A stretch of DNA of 64,000 nt, taken from NCBI RefSeq assembly GCF_000176035.2, contig NC_015675.1:3972001-4036000 (forward strand). Direction: 5' to 3'. Made by a program: the position numbers and the translations under genes. This DNA is from Mesorhizobium opportunistum WSM2075. GTDB lineage: Bacteria > Pseudomonadota > Alphaproteobacteria > Rhizobiales > Rhizobiaceae. The stretch's first letter is position 1. Each line of letters begins with the position of its first letter. Below are positions 16,467 to 24,679 of the stretch, one piece after another. The notes under the pieces were generated by a model. It was not told where the DNA came from. It made no database searches and saw only the letters and a program-made list of their open reading frames with translations.

Positions 16467-17942
16467 ATGGCCAAAGCCATTATGCTGCAGGGCACTGGTT
16501 CTGATGTCGGCAAGACCGTTCTGGTCGCTGGGCTGTGCCGGGCCGCGAAAAAGCGCGGGCTGAAGGTGCGGCCGTTCAAGCCGCAGAATATGTCGAACAA
16601 TGCTGCCGTCGCCGACATTCCCGGCAACAACAACCATGGCGGTGGCGAGATCGGCCGCGCGCAGTGGCTGCAGGCGATCGCGTGTGGGGTCGCGCCGTCA
16701 GTCCACATGAACCCGGTGCTGCTCAAGCCGCAGACCGATGTCGGCGCGCAGGTCATCGTGCAGGGCAAGGTGTTCGGCGAGGCGCGGGCGCGCGACTACC
16801 AGGCGCTGAAGGGCCGGCTGATGGATGCCGTCCTGAATTCCTGGGGCAAGGTCGGCGAGGACGCCGATCTCGTCATCGTCGAGGGCGCCGGATCGCCAGC
16901 CGAAATCAACCTCAGAAGCCGCGACATCGCCAATATGGGCTTTGCGACGCGTGCCAACGTGCCGGTGGTGCTCGTCGGCGACATCGATCGCGGCGGCGTC
17001 ATCGCCTCGGTTGCCGGCACGCATCTGATCCTGCCGGAAGAGGACCGACGCATGATCGTCGGCTACCTCATCAACAAGTTTCGCGGCGATGTCTCGCTGT
17101 TCGATGACGGCCTGAAGGCGATCGAAAAATTCACCGGCTGGCGCTGCTTTGGCGTCGTGCCGTGGCTGAAGGCGGCGGCGCGGCTGCCCTCGGAGGATTC
17201 GGTGGTGCTGGAACGGCTGGTGTCCGGCGGGAAACGCGCGCTGAAGGTGGCGGTGCCGATGCTTGGGCGCATCGCCAATTTCGACGATCTCGACCCGCTG
17301 AAAGCCGAACCGCAGGTCGAAGTGGTGTTCGTGCCGCAGGGAAAGCCGTTGCCGGCCGATGCCGGGCTGGTGGTCATTCCCGGCTCCAAGTCGACGATCG
17401 GCGATCTCCTGAAATTCCGCGAGAATGGTTGGGATCGGGATCTAGCAATGCATCGCAAGCGCGGCGGTCACGTCGTCGGCATTTGCGGCGGCTTCCAGAT
17501 GCTGGGCCGGGTGGTGCGTGATCCCGAGGGCATCGAGGGCAGCGTCACCGAGGCCGAAGGGCTCGGCCTGCTCGACATCGAAACGGTGATGGAGCCGGAG
17601 AAGACCGTGCGCAATGTCAGCGCGCGATCCGTTCCGTTCGACCTGCCGCTCGAGGGCTATGAGATCCATCTCGGCCGGACCACCGGCCCGGACACGATGC
17701 GACCGTCGGCGATCATCAATGGTGTCGAGGACGGTGCTGTTTCCACCGACGGCAAGGTGCTGGGCACCTATATGCATGGCCTGTTCGGCGCCGACGGCTT
17801 TCGCGGAAAATTCCTCGAAAGCCTTAGCGTCAAAGGCGGCGGCATCGATTATCGCGCCGACGTCGAAGGGGCGCTGGACGAGGTGGCGGCCGAGCTGGAA
17901 GCCCATCTCGACTGTGACGCGATTTTTGGGCTGGCTCGGTAG
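16467..17942 (+). CDS. cobQ: Cobyric acid synthase
   Basis: A 491-residue glutamine-dependent amidotransferase that amidates adenosylcobyrinic acid a,c-diamide at four positions in cobalamin synthesis. The N-terminal P-loop domain reads MLQGTGSDVGKT, with PFKPQNMSNNAAV and the ligand-contacting GEIGRAQ region. The C-terminal class I glutaminase domain has nucleophile Cys340 in VGICGGFQ and His437 in YMHGLFG. Length and order are standard. No other cob genes are in the window and no cobalamin riboswitch is visible upstream, because the leader is occupied by the cupin gene. Start ATG is 3 nt after the preceding stop. Confidence 0.95.
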   Translation: MAKAIMLQGTGSDVGKTVLVAGLCRAAKKRGLKVRPFKPQNMSNNAAVADIPGNNNHGGGEIGRAQWLQAIACGVAPSVHMNPVLLKPQTDVGAQVIVQGKVFGEARARDYQALKGRLMDAVLNSWGKVGEDADLVIVEGAGSPAEINLRSRDIANMGFATRANVPVVLVGDIDRGGVIASVAGTHLILPEEDRRMIVGYLINKFRGDVSLFDDGLKAIEKFTGWRCFGVVPWLKAAARLPSEDSVVLERLVSGGKRALKVAVPMLGRIANFDDLDPLKAEPQVEVVFVPQGKPLPADAGLVVIPGSKSTIGDLLKFRENGWDRDLAMHRKRGGHVVGICGGFQMLGRVVRDPEGIEGSVTEAEGLGLLDIETVMEPEKTVRNVSARSVPFDLPLEGYEIHLGRTTGPDTMRPSAIINGVEDGAVSTDGKVLGTYMHGLFGADGFRGKFLESLSVKGGGIDYRADVEGALDEVAAELEAHLDCDAIFGLAR

Positions 17943-17949
17943 AGCGGCG

Positions 17950-18369
17950 CTACGCTTCTTCTCCCGCCTTCGGCCAATACGTCCCGAATGACCAGACATT
18001 GCCTTCCGGGTCGCGGCAGATGAACTCGCGGCTGCCATAGTCGCGGTTGGTCAATTCCTGGATGATCGTGGCGCCGGCCTGCCTGGCCTTGGCATAGGCT
18101 GCATCGGCGTCGTCGACGGCGATGTAGATCGATTTGCCGCCGCCTGTGCCGGGCTCGCCGACCATCTTGCCGTAATCGTCGTCTCGCACCGTGCCCAGCA
18201 TGATCATCGAGGAGCCGAAGACCAGTTCGGCATGGTGCACGACATCGCCTTCGCCATAGCGGGCGCGGACGGTGAAACCGAAGGCTTCGCAGAGCCAGTC
18301 GATCATTTTCGCCGCGTTTTTATAGCGCAAGGCAGGGTAGAGGCGAGGGGCTTCGGTGGTAGTGGGCAT
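17950..18369 (-). CDS. VOC family (glyoxalase/bleomycin resistance-fold) protein
   Basis: A 139-residue protein of two beta-alpha-beta-beta-beta modules: YPALRYKNAAKMIDWLCEAFGF, then HHAELVFGSSMIMLG and the second-half IYIAVDDADAAYAKARQAGA and FICRDPEGNVWSFGTYWP. This is the PhnB-like/glyoxalase subgroup; function (metal-dependent lyase, antibiotic binding or other) is unknown. AAGGAGGTTCCC directly before ATG 18369 gives a strong ribosome site, so I reject the upstream start at 18402. An AraC-family gene precedes it on the same strand and may control it. It converges with cobQ with only 7 nt between them. Confidence 0.85.
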   Translation of the reverse strand: MPTTTEAPRLYPALRYKNAAKMIDWLCEAFGFTVRARYGEGDVVHHAELVFGSSMIMLGTVRDDDYGKMVGEPGTGGGKSIYIAVDDADAAYAKARQAGATIIQELTNRDYGSREFICRDPEGNVWSFGTYWPKAGEEA

Positions 18370-18410
18370 GGGAACCTCCTTCATCTGAACTAGTCGATGC
18401 ATTCAGTTTG

Positions 18411-18457
18411 TGCATGTCGTTGTTCCAAAACCACTACGCACTTTTGGGCGACATGCA
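18411..18457. repeat. Rhizobial palindromic repeat, copy A
   Basis: TGCATGTCG and CGACATGCA form 9-bp arms around an inner pair of AAAAC and CTTTTGGG blocks. Related copies lie at 28371-28420 and 33515-33560. It lies between the AraC and VOC genes. Confidence 0.85.
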
Positions 18458-18497
18458 TCACTCTCGGCGAGGACGGTTCCAGCGTCTTGAAGAAATG

Positions 18498-19328
18498 TTA
18501 CCTGGCCGAAACCGCCGTCGGCGTCTCGCCGGCAAGGTCGCGGAATTCGCGCACCAGATGCGCCTGGTCGGCATAGCCGCAATCGGCAGCGATATCCGCC
18601 CAGTGGGCCGCGGGCTGCCTCGACAGGCCGAGCGCCCGGTTGAAGCGGACGATGCGCGACAGCGTCTTGGGGCCGATGCCGATCGCGTCGGAGAATTTTC
18701 CCGCCAGGTGCTTGCGGCTCCAGCCCAGCCTTTCGGCGAGCGACGCGATGCGGGTCCGGCCGCCGGAGGCGATGATGCGGTCATAGGCCCAGGCGATTTC
18801 GAGCGGTGTTTGCGCCGCACTCGTCAGACGGGCGGCGACGAAGGCTTCGGCGATGTCAAAACGCGTCGTCCAATCCTGTGCATTGCCAAGCCTTTCGCGC
18901 AGCGCCACGCCTTCGGTGCCCAGCACGTCGTCGAGCACGACCATGCTGTCGGTCAGTTCGCTCATCGGCAGCCGGAAGAACCGGCGCGCGCCAAGCGGCG
19001 TGAAGTTGACCTGGACGCAGCAGGCGGCGCCGAAGGATTCGATCAGCACCGGCCCGGCGAAAAGGCCGGCAGCGAAACTGGCGAAGCGGTCGTTGTCGCC
19101 GGGTGTCTTGCCGAGGCCGATGGCGAAGGGCTCGGCGAAGCTGATCACCAGCGGCACGGTGAGCGACGCGTATTCGACGTTGTGGAAATGGCCGGGCGCC
19201 GTTTCGCGATAGCCGCAGATGTCGGACACGATGCCCTCGAGTGCAGTGTCGGGAAGGCGCCGACGCATCTCGAACCGCCCGGCGACCGAGCGGTCCTGTT
19301 CCTTCCGGCGCTGCATCTCGATCGGCAT
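18498..19328 (-). CDS. AraC family transcriptional regulator
   Basis: A 276-residue regulator. The C-terminal ~100 residues form the double helix-turn-helix: RIASLAERLGWSRKHLAGKF (first), then HWADIAADCGYADQAHLVREF (second) with the family-typical end. The N-terminal part is of the AraC sensor kind with PLVISFAEPFAIG and VNFTPLGARRFF. Ligand unknown. GGAAGG lies 7 nt before the ATG. The VOC gene lies downstream on the same strand, about 130 nt away with a palindromic repeat between, so regulation of that gene is plausible but unproven. Confidence 0.88.
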   Translation of the reverse strand: MPIEMQRRKEQDRSVAGRFEMRRRLPDTALEGIVSDICGYRETAPGHFHNVEYASLTVPLVISFAEPFAIGLGKTPGDNDRFASFAAGLFAGPVLIESFGAACCVQVNFTPLGARRFFRLPMSELTDSMVVLDDVLGTEGVALRERLGNAQDWTTRFDIAEAFVAARLTSAAQTPLEIAWAYDRIIASGGRTRIASLAERLGWSRKHLAGKFSDAIGIGPKTLSRIVRFNRALGLSRQPAAHWADIAADCGYADQAHLVREFRDLAGETPTAVSAR

Positions 19329-19376
19329 CGGTCATCCTTCCGCCAAGGCAAATCTAGCAGAGCCTTGACCGGAATC

Positions 19377-19404
19377 AAAAGCGCCCGGCTTTCGGCCGGG
19401 CGCT
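19377..19404 (-). terminator. Rho-independent terminator after small membrane-protein gene
   Basis: On the minus strand, AGCGCCCGGC and GCCGGGCGCT form a 10-bp stem with a 5-nt loop, immediately followed by TTTT. It lies 28 nt after the stop of the 56-residue membrane-protein gene. Confidence 0.85.
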
Positions 19405-19431
19405 CTCGGTCCCCACTTTGCGGGAAACTTG

Positions 19432-19602
19432 TCAGGCGCCGCGCATCAGGCAACCGGCGGCGAGTACGATGTAGGCGATGAGAACAATCCACACCGATGC
19501 GATTGGAATGAACACAAGAATGCCAAGCGCGGCGAGAATGCCGATGATGGCAATGACTAGGGAAATGATGAAAACAATCTGGGTAGGCGCGCTGAGATTC
19601 AT
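19432..19602 (-). CDS. Small two-helix membrane protein, hypothetical
   Basis: A 56-residue protein that is almost entirely hydrophobic: two membrane helices (about residues 8-30 and 34-52) joined by a short FIPIASV turn. Strong GGAGGAG 6 nt before the ATG at 19602 and a good terminator after it argue that it is real. I do not recognise a family beyond generic small membrane proteins. It appears monocistronic. Confidence 0.75.
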   Translation of the reverse strand: MNLSAPTQIVFIISLVIAIIGILAALGILVFIPIASVWIVLIAYIVLAAGCLMRGA

Positions 19603-19654
19603 GTCTGGCTCCTCCAACATGATTCGAACAGCCTCATTCTATCAGGGCGTGTAG

Positions 19655-20440
19655 TCACACACCAATCATGACACGCAGTGGGTTGGCCGGGTCGGCCAGC
19701 AGCTTCACCGCCAGTGCCAGGCAGACGATCACCAGCAGCGGCTTGATCAGTCTGGCGCCGATGCGCATGGCCAGGCTGGCGCCGACGCGGGCGCCGAGGA
19801 ACTGGGCAACGCCCATCATCAGGCCGATCTTCCAGGAGATGACGCCGACGGCGGCAAAGATGATGAAGCCGCCGATGTTGGACGCGAAGTTGAGCAGTTT
19901 GGTATGCGCCGTAGCCTTGAGCACGCCGTAGCCGGCGAGCGCGACGAACGCCAGCATATAGAATGAGCCGGCGCCGGGCCCGAACAGGCCGTCATAGAAG
20001 CCGACTGCCGGCACCAGGGTCAGTCCAAACAGGAATGGCGACAGGCGTTCGGCGCGGTCGACGTCATTCATGTTGGGCTTGAGCGCGAAATAGAGCGCGA
20101 TGGCGATCAGTATCAGGGGCAGCAGGGCGCGCAGGAGATCGCCCGGGACGATGGTGGCCAGCAAGGCGCCTACGGCGCCTCCGGCCAGCGCCAGCAGCGC
20201 CGACGGCAATTGCCGGCGCAGGTCGACATGGCCCTTGGAGGCATAGTGAATGGTCGCCGACCCGGAGCCGAACATGCCTTGCAGCTTGTTGGTTCCAAGC
20301 GCCTCGACCGGCGAGAAACCGGCCAGCAGCAGAGCGGGAATGGTGATCAGTCCGCCGCCGCCGGCAATCGAATCGACAAAGCCCGCCGCAAAGGCGGCGA
20401 AGGCGAGCATGGCAACTGTCTGGATGCTGAGATCGATCAT
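19655..20440 (-). CDS. TSUP family (TauE/SafE) sulfite/anion permease
   Basis: A 261-residue membrane protein with about eight helices in two halves. FAAGFVDSIAGGGGLITIPALLLAG and ALGTNKLQGMFGS in the first half and GFYDGLFGPGAGSFYMLA with TKLLNFASN in the second are the paired signature of the TauE/SafE (YfcA-like) family. Members move sulfite, sulfonates or other organic anions; the substrate here is unknown. I use the ATG at 20440, directly before the first helix, and reject the non-membrane extension to 20506. It diverges from the TerB-like gene. Confidence 0.88.
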   Translation of the reverse strand: MIDLSIQTVAMLAFAAFAAGFVDSIAGGGGLITIPALLLAGFSPVEALGTNKLQGMFGSGSATIHYASKGHVDLRRQLPSALLALAGGAVGALLATIVPGDLLRALLPLILIAIALYFALKPNMNDVDRAERLSPFLFGLTLVPAVGFYDGLFGPGAGSFYMLAFVALAGYGVLKATAHTKLLNFASNIGGFIIFAAVGVISWKIGLMMGVAQFLGARVGASLAMRIGARLIKPLLVIVCLALAVKLLADPANPLRVMIGV

Positions 20441-20555
20441 CTGATCCGTGGGAGCGTCGGTCGGCCGAGATAGCGGCGTTCGATCACGACCGCCCCATTT
20501 GCGCAAGGCCGATTCCGCGCTAACTCTAGTGGAGAGGAATCGGAAAGGGGCACCG

Positions 20556-20987
20556 ATGGCATTCGCATTGCTGGATCAGATACGTTCGATCTTCGACGGC
20601 GACCCCGGTGTGCGCAAGGTGGCGGACGATCCCGTCCTGTCGGCTGAACTTCTGATGCTGTTCCGCATGATCCTGGCTGACGGCACAGTCAGCGAGAGCG
20701 AGATGGTGGCCTTCCGGCGCATCTGCAAGGACGCCTTCGGCATCCAGGAGAGCAGCATCGACAGCGTTATCGAATATCTCAACGAGTTCGGCTACGAGAC
20801 CAACGGCTCGCAGGCGATTGCACTGTTCCGCGATCTCGACGTCGAACGGCGCAAGCAACTGGCCCAGCATATGGCCGAGATTGCCAAGGCGGATTCGCAA
20901 CTGGCCGAGACCGAGGTGCGCCTGCTGCGCCGTACGCTCGATCTGCTCGACATCAGTCCAGTCGATGTGGTGAAGCCGGAAGAGTAG
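20556..20987 (+). CDS. TerB-like (tellurite resistance fold) cytoplasmic protein
   Basis: A 143-residue all-helical protein. Its middle, LLMLFRMILADGTVSESEM, followed by an acidic-rich helix pair and IAKADSQLAETEVRLLRRT, is typical of the TerB domain (metal-binding helical bundle) found in tellurite-resistance and stress proteins. No other ter genes are nearby, so a tellurite role is not implied. GAAAGGGG lies 4 nt before the ATG. It converges on the ABC ATPase gene with a 15-nt gap. Confidence 0.8.
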   Translation: MAFALLDQIRSIFDGDPGVRKVADDPVLSAELLMLFRMILADGTVSESEMVAFRRICKDAFGIQESSIDSVIEYLNEFGYETNGSQAIALFRDLDVERRKQLAQHMAEIAKADSQLAETEVRLLRRTLDLLDISPVDVVKPEE

Positions 20988-21002
20988 GGGCGAACCGCCT
21001 TC

Positions 21003-22625
21003 TTAACCTTGCTCCTGCATCCGGCGCGCGATTGCCCTGTGCAGGTCCGGGGCGGCGGCAACCAGCGCCCTGGCGGCCTCGGATTGCGGATGATCGAGCA
21101 CCTCGTTCGTCCTGCCGCGCTCGACGATCTTGCCGTCATGCATGACCAGCACCTCGTCGGTGATGGCTCGGGCGACGGTCAGATCGTGGGTGATGAAGAG
21201 GTAGGCGATGCCGAGCTTCTGGTTGAGTTCGGCGAACAGATCGAGGATCTGGGCGCGGATCGAGACGTCGAGCGCCGAGACCGGCTCGTCGGCGACGACC
21301 AGCTTGGGGCGGGTGATGATGGCGCGCGCGATCGACAGGCGCTGGCGCTGGCCGCCCGAAAATTCGTGTGGGTACTTGTCCATGTCGCGTTGATCGAGGC
21401 CAACCTCGTGCAGCGCATGCGCCACCATTTCGCGGCGCTCGGCGCGGGTCGGTTTCTTCTCCAGCACATGCAGCGGCTCGGCGACCAGCCTTTCCACCTT
21501 CTGGCGCGGATCGAAGGAGCCATAGGGATCCTGGAAGACAACCTGCATGTCGCGTCGCGCCGGCTTCAGCTCTGCTTCGCGCTTGCCGGTGATGGTGTCG
21601 CCGCGAAACCGGATCGTGCCGGCGCTTGGCCGGTCCAGTGCCAAGATCATCCGGGCGAGCGTTGACTTGCCGCAGCCGGAGCGGCCGACCAGCGCCATCG
21701 ATTGACCCGGCGCCATCGACAGGGAGACATCGTCGACGGCGCGGATGTCGGGCGCGCGCCTGAACAGCGCGGCGCGCCGGCCGGCATAGTCACGGGTCAC
21801 GTTCTCGACCTGAAGCAAGGGCTTGCCTGTTCCAGCGCCATGCGGCTTGGCGCGCGCCGGCACATGCATGGAGGCTTGCGCCAGCTGGCGCGTATAGGGG
21901 TGGAGCTGTTCGGACAGCGTGCGCACCGTGTCGCCGGCCTCCATCACCTCACCATGGCGCAGGATGGTGATGCGGTCGGCCATCTCGGTCACCACGGCGA
22001 GGTCGTGCGAGATCAGCAGCAGGCCCATGCGGCTCTCCGCCACCAGATCGCGCAGGAGGTCGAGGATTTGCGCCTGCAGCACCACGTCGAGGGCCGTTGT
22101 CGGTTCGTCGGCGATCAGCAGCTTCGGCCTCAGCGCACAGGCGATGGCAATGACGACGCGCTGGCGCTGGCCGCCGGACAGCTCGTGCGGATAGCGCGAC
22201 AGTGGGAATTTTGCCGAGGGAAGGCCGACGCGGTCTAGCATTTTTCGCGCCCGCTCCTCAGCTTCCGCGCGTGTGGTCCTGGTGTGCCAGCGTATGCCTT
22301 CGGCTACCTGTTCTCCGATGGTCTTGACCGGGTTGAGAGCGGTCATCGGCTCCTGGAACACCATGCCGATGTCGTCGCCGCGCAGCGCGCACATCTGGTC
22401 CTCCGTTGCGGCGAGGATATTTATCCCATCGAAGGTGACGCGCCCTGTGGCGCGCGCGGCGTGGGGCAGAAGCCGCATCACCGTCAGCGCGGTCATCGAT
22501 TTGCCGGAGCCGGATTCGCCGACCAGCCCCATGACTTCGCCTGATGCAAGGGAGAGTTCCACGCCTTTCAGGATCGGCGTGTCGCCGATGGCGAGCGACA
22601 GGTTCTCGATCTCCAGCAGGCTCAT
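21003..22625 (-). CDS. Peptide ABC transporter, fused dual ATP-binding protein (DppD-DppF type)
   Basis: A 540-residue protein with two complete ABC domains in tandem. The first has Walker A GESGSGKS, signature LSGGQRQR and Walker B LLIADEP; the second has GRSGCGKS, SGGQRQRLS and LVVADEP. Each is followed by the oligopeptide-type tail. It energises import of peptides through the two permeases encoded just upstream. The ATG at 22625 overlaps the permease stop (ATGA), so I reject the much longer open frame extending to 23294. Fusion of the two ATPases is usual in GsiA/YejF-like systems. Confidence 0.92.
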   Translation of the reverse strand: MSLLEIENLSLAIGDTPILKGVELSLASGEVMGLVGESGSGKSMTALTVMRLLPHAARATGRVTFDGINILAATEDQMCALRGDDIGMVFQEPMTALNPVKTIGEQVAEGIRWHTRTTRAEAEERARKMLDRVGLPSAKFPLSRYPHELSGGQRQRVVIAIACALRPKLLIADEPTTALDVVLQAQILDLLRDLVAESRMGLLLISHDLAVVTEMADRITILRHGEVMEAGDTVRTLSEQLHPYTRQLAQASMHVPARAKPHGAGTGKPLLQVENVTRDYAGRRAALFRRAPDIRAVDDVSLSMAPGQSMALVGRSGCGKSTLARMILALDRPSAGTIRFRGDTITGKREAELKPARRDMQVVFQDPYGSFDPRQKVERLVAEPLHVLEKKPTRAERREMVAHALHEVGLDQRDMDKYPHEFSGGQRQRLSIARAIITRPKLVVADEPVSALDVSIRAQILDLFAELNQKLGIAYLFITHDLTVARAITDEVLVMHDGKIVERGRTNEVLDHPQSEAARALVAAAPDLHRAIARRMQEQG

Positions 22626-23491
22626 CGCTGCCGCCGCGATTTCGGGTCGAGAATGTCGGCGATGCCGTCGCCCAGGAGGTTCAGGCCGAGCACGGCAACG
22701 ACGATCGCCATGCCGGGAAAGATCGCCATCCACGGCGCCACCACAATGCGGGTCTGGGCGTCGAACAGCATGCGGCCCCAGCTTGGCATTGGCGGCTGCG
22801 CGCCGAGGCCGAGATAGGAAAGCCCGGCTTCGGCCAGGATGCCCAGCGCGAACTGGATGGTGCCTTGCACCAGGAGCAGCGTGGCGATGTTGGGCAAGAC
22901 ATGCTCGATCGATATCTGCGTGCTGCTTTTTCCCGCGGCGCGCGCGGCCAGGATGAATTCGCGCGGCCAGATCGCCAGCGCGCCGGCCCGGGCGACCCGT
23001 GCGAACACCGGGATGTTGAAAATGCCGATGGCGATGATGGCGTTGACGGCGCCCGGCCCGAAGATGGCGGTGATCATAATGGCTGACAGCAGTGCGGGGA
23101 AGGCGAAGACGAGATCGTTGATGCGCATCAGCGCCTCGTCGACGAGACCGCCGCGCGCCGCGGCAAAGGCGCCGAGCGGCACGCCGACGCTCATGCCGAT
23201 GCCGACCGCTACAAAAGCCACCGCAATCGAATTGCGGGCGCCGACCATGGTCATCGACAGGATGTCGCGGCCGAAATGGTCGGTACCGAACCAATGCGCC
23301 AGCGAGGGCCCCTGCGTCTTGTCGGCTATGACCAGCTTCGTCACGTCGTAGGGCGTCCAGACATAGGAGACGATGGCCATGGCCAGGATGAGCAAGGTGA
23401 TGACGAAGCCGGTGACGAAAGCGGTGTTCCGGAATGCCTTGGCCAGGATGGTGCCGAACGTTTCCTCGGGAATTTCGATGTGCAGGGTCAT
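22622..23491 (-). CDS. Peptide ABC transporter permease (DppC type)
   Basis: A 289-residue inner-membrane protein with an N-terminal helix (about 27-48), a periplasmic loop with HWFGTDHFGRDILS typical of DppC/OppC, and a C-terminal permease domain whose EAA-loop reads EFILAARAAGKSS. It pairs with the preceding DppB-type permease; both junctions in this operon are 4-nt ATGA overlaps, implying tight stoichiometry. Substrate class (di- or oligopeptide, or opine-like) cannot be told from the permease. Confidence 0.92.
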   Translation of the reverse strand: MTLHIEIPEETFGTILAKAFRNTAFVTGFVITLLILAMAIVSYVWTPYDVTKLVIADKTQGPSLAHWFGTDHFGRDILSMTMVGARNSIAVAFVAVGIGMSVGVPLGAFAAARGGLVDEALMRINDLVFAFPALLSAIMITAIFGPGAVNAIIAIGIFNIPVFARVARAGALAIWPREFILAARAAGKSSTQISIEHVLPNIATLLLVQGTIQFALGILAEAGLSYLGLGAQPPMPSWGRMLFDAQTRIVVAPWMAIFPGMAIVVAVLGLNLLGDGIADILDPKSRRQR

Positions 23492-24435
23492 TGCCGGCTT
23501 CTCAGGCGCGGGTCGACGACCGCATAGGAAAGATCGACGATGAGGTTGACGGCGATCACGGTGGCGACCAGCAGCATGACGACGCTTTCGACGACGATCA
23601 GGTCGCGCTGGGTGATCGCCTGGAACACCAGGCGGCCGAGGCCGGGGAGATAAAAAACATTCTCGATGATGATGGTGCCAGCAAGCAGGAAGGCGAATTG
23701 CAGTCCGAGTATGGTCAGCACCGGGATCATGGCATTGCGCAGCGCGTGCCGCCAAAGTACGGCGCGATAGGGCAGGCCCTTGGCGCGGGCGGTGCGGATG
23801 TAATCCTCGTTCAGCACCTCGATCAGCGCCGAGCGGGTGACACGTGCCAGGATCGCCGCTTGCGGCAAGGCAAGCGCGACCGCCGGCAACAGCAGCGATT
23901 TCAGCGCCGGCCAGACACCGGCTCCCCAGCCGGGAAAGCCACCGGCCGGAACCAGGCGCAGCCAGACCGCGAAGACATAGATCAGCATCAGCGCGAACCA
24001 GAAATTGGGCACGGCGACGCCAAGCTGCGCCGCGCCCATCGCCACGGTGTCGCCGGCCCGTCCGCGCCGGCTGGCGGAAAACAGGCCAACCGGAATGGCG
24101 ATGACCGTGGACAGCACAAGCGCGATCAGCGCCAGCGGCAACGACACGGCAAGCCGTTCGCGCACGAGATCGATGACCGGCACCGAATAGGTATAGGAGC
24201 GGCCGAAATCGAGGCTGAGCAGGCCGCCGGCCCAATGCAGGTAGCGCCAAGGCAGCGGTGCGTTGAGGCCCATCTGGTTGCGCAGCAACTCGACCTGGTC
24301 GGCGCTGGCGTTCATGCCCAGCATCAGCCGGGCGGGGTCGCCGGGGAGGATTTCCAGCACGGCGAACACCACCATGGAAGCCAGCACCAGCATGGCGAGC
24401 GCGATGGCGAGGCGCTTGAGGAGGTAGGCAGTCAT
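23488..24435 (-). CDS. Peptide ABC transporter permease (DppB type)
   Basis: A 315-residue permease beginning MTAYLLKRLAIALAM as DppB/OppB proteins do, with FAVLEILPGDPA, LDFGRSYTY in the periplasmic segment, and the EAA-type loop EDYIRTARAKGLPYRAVLWRHALRN. It is preceded by about 240 nt holding a large inverted repeat that separates it from the binding-protein gene, so its level may be set by read-through past that structure. Confidence 0.92.
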   Translation of the reverse strand: MTAYLLKRLAIALAMLVLASMVVFAVLEILPGDPARLMLGMNASADQVELLRNQMGLNAPLPWRYLHWAGGLLSLDFGRSYTYSVPVIDLVRERLAVSLPLALIALVLSTVIAIPVGLFSASRRGRAGDTVAMGAAQLGVAVPNFWFALMLIYVFAVWLRLVPAGGFPGWGAGVWPALKSLLLPAVALALPQAAILARVTRSALIEVLNEDYIRTARAKGLPYRAVLWRHALRNAMIPVLTILGLQFAFLLAGTIIIENVFYLPGLGRLVFQAITQRDLIVVESVVMLLVATVIAVNLIVDLSYAVVDPRLRSRQ

Positions 24436-24484
24436 GGGCGGCGGCGGAGCCCTGTTGCAAACGGGCGAAGGTCGAGTTCCCGCG

Positions 24485-24645
24485 CACCCCCCTCTGTCCT
24501 GCCGGACATCTCCCCCGCAAGGGGGGAGATCAGCAGTTTCTGTATCGTCGACCAGTGTTCAACGTCGGCGATTGGCGAAAGCATAAAGGAGGACGCAATC
24601 TCCCCCCTTGAGGGGGAGATGCCCGGCAGGGCAGAGGGGGGTGTG
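24485..24645. repeat. Large inverted repeat between binding-protein and permease genes
   Basis: Two arms of about 46 bp (24485-24530 and 24598-24645), each starting or ending with CACCCCCCTCTG-like sequence and holding a CATCTCCCCC...GGGGGAGAT-type inner hairpin, flank a 67-nt spacer. Arm identity is high but not perfect. Elements of this shape are dispersed in Mesorhizobium intergenic DNA. Here the transcript would form a long stem just after the substrate-binding-protein stop codon. Confidence 0.85.
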
Positions 24646-24679
24646 ACAGAGCGCAAGTTCCGCCAGACAGCCTGAGTGT

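Noticed and set aside
20556..20987. Tellurite resistance locus
   Set aside because: Only a single TerB-like gene; no terC, terD or related genes in the window.
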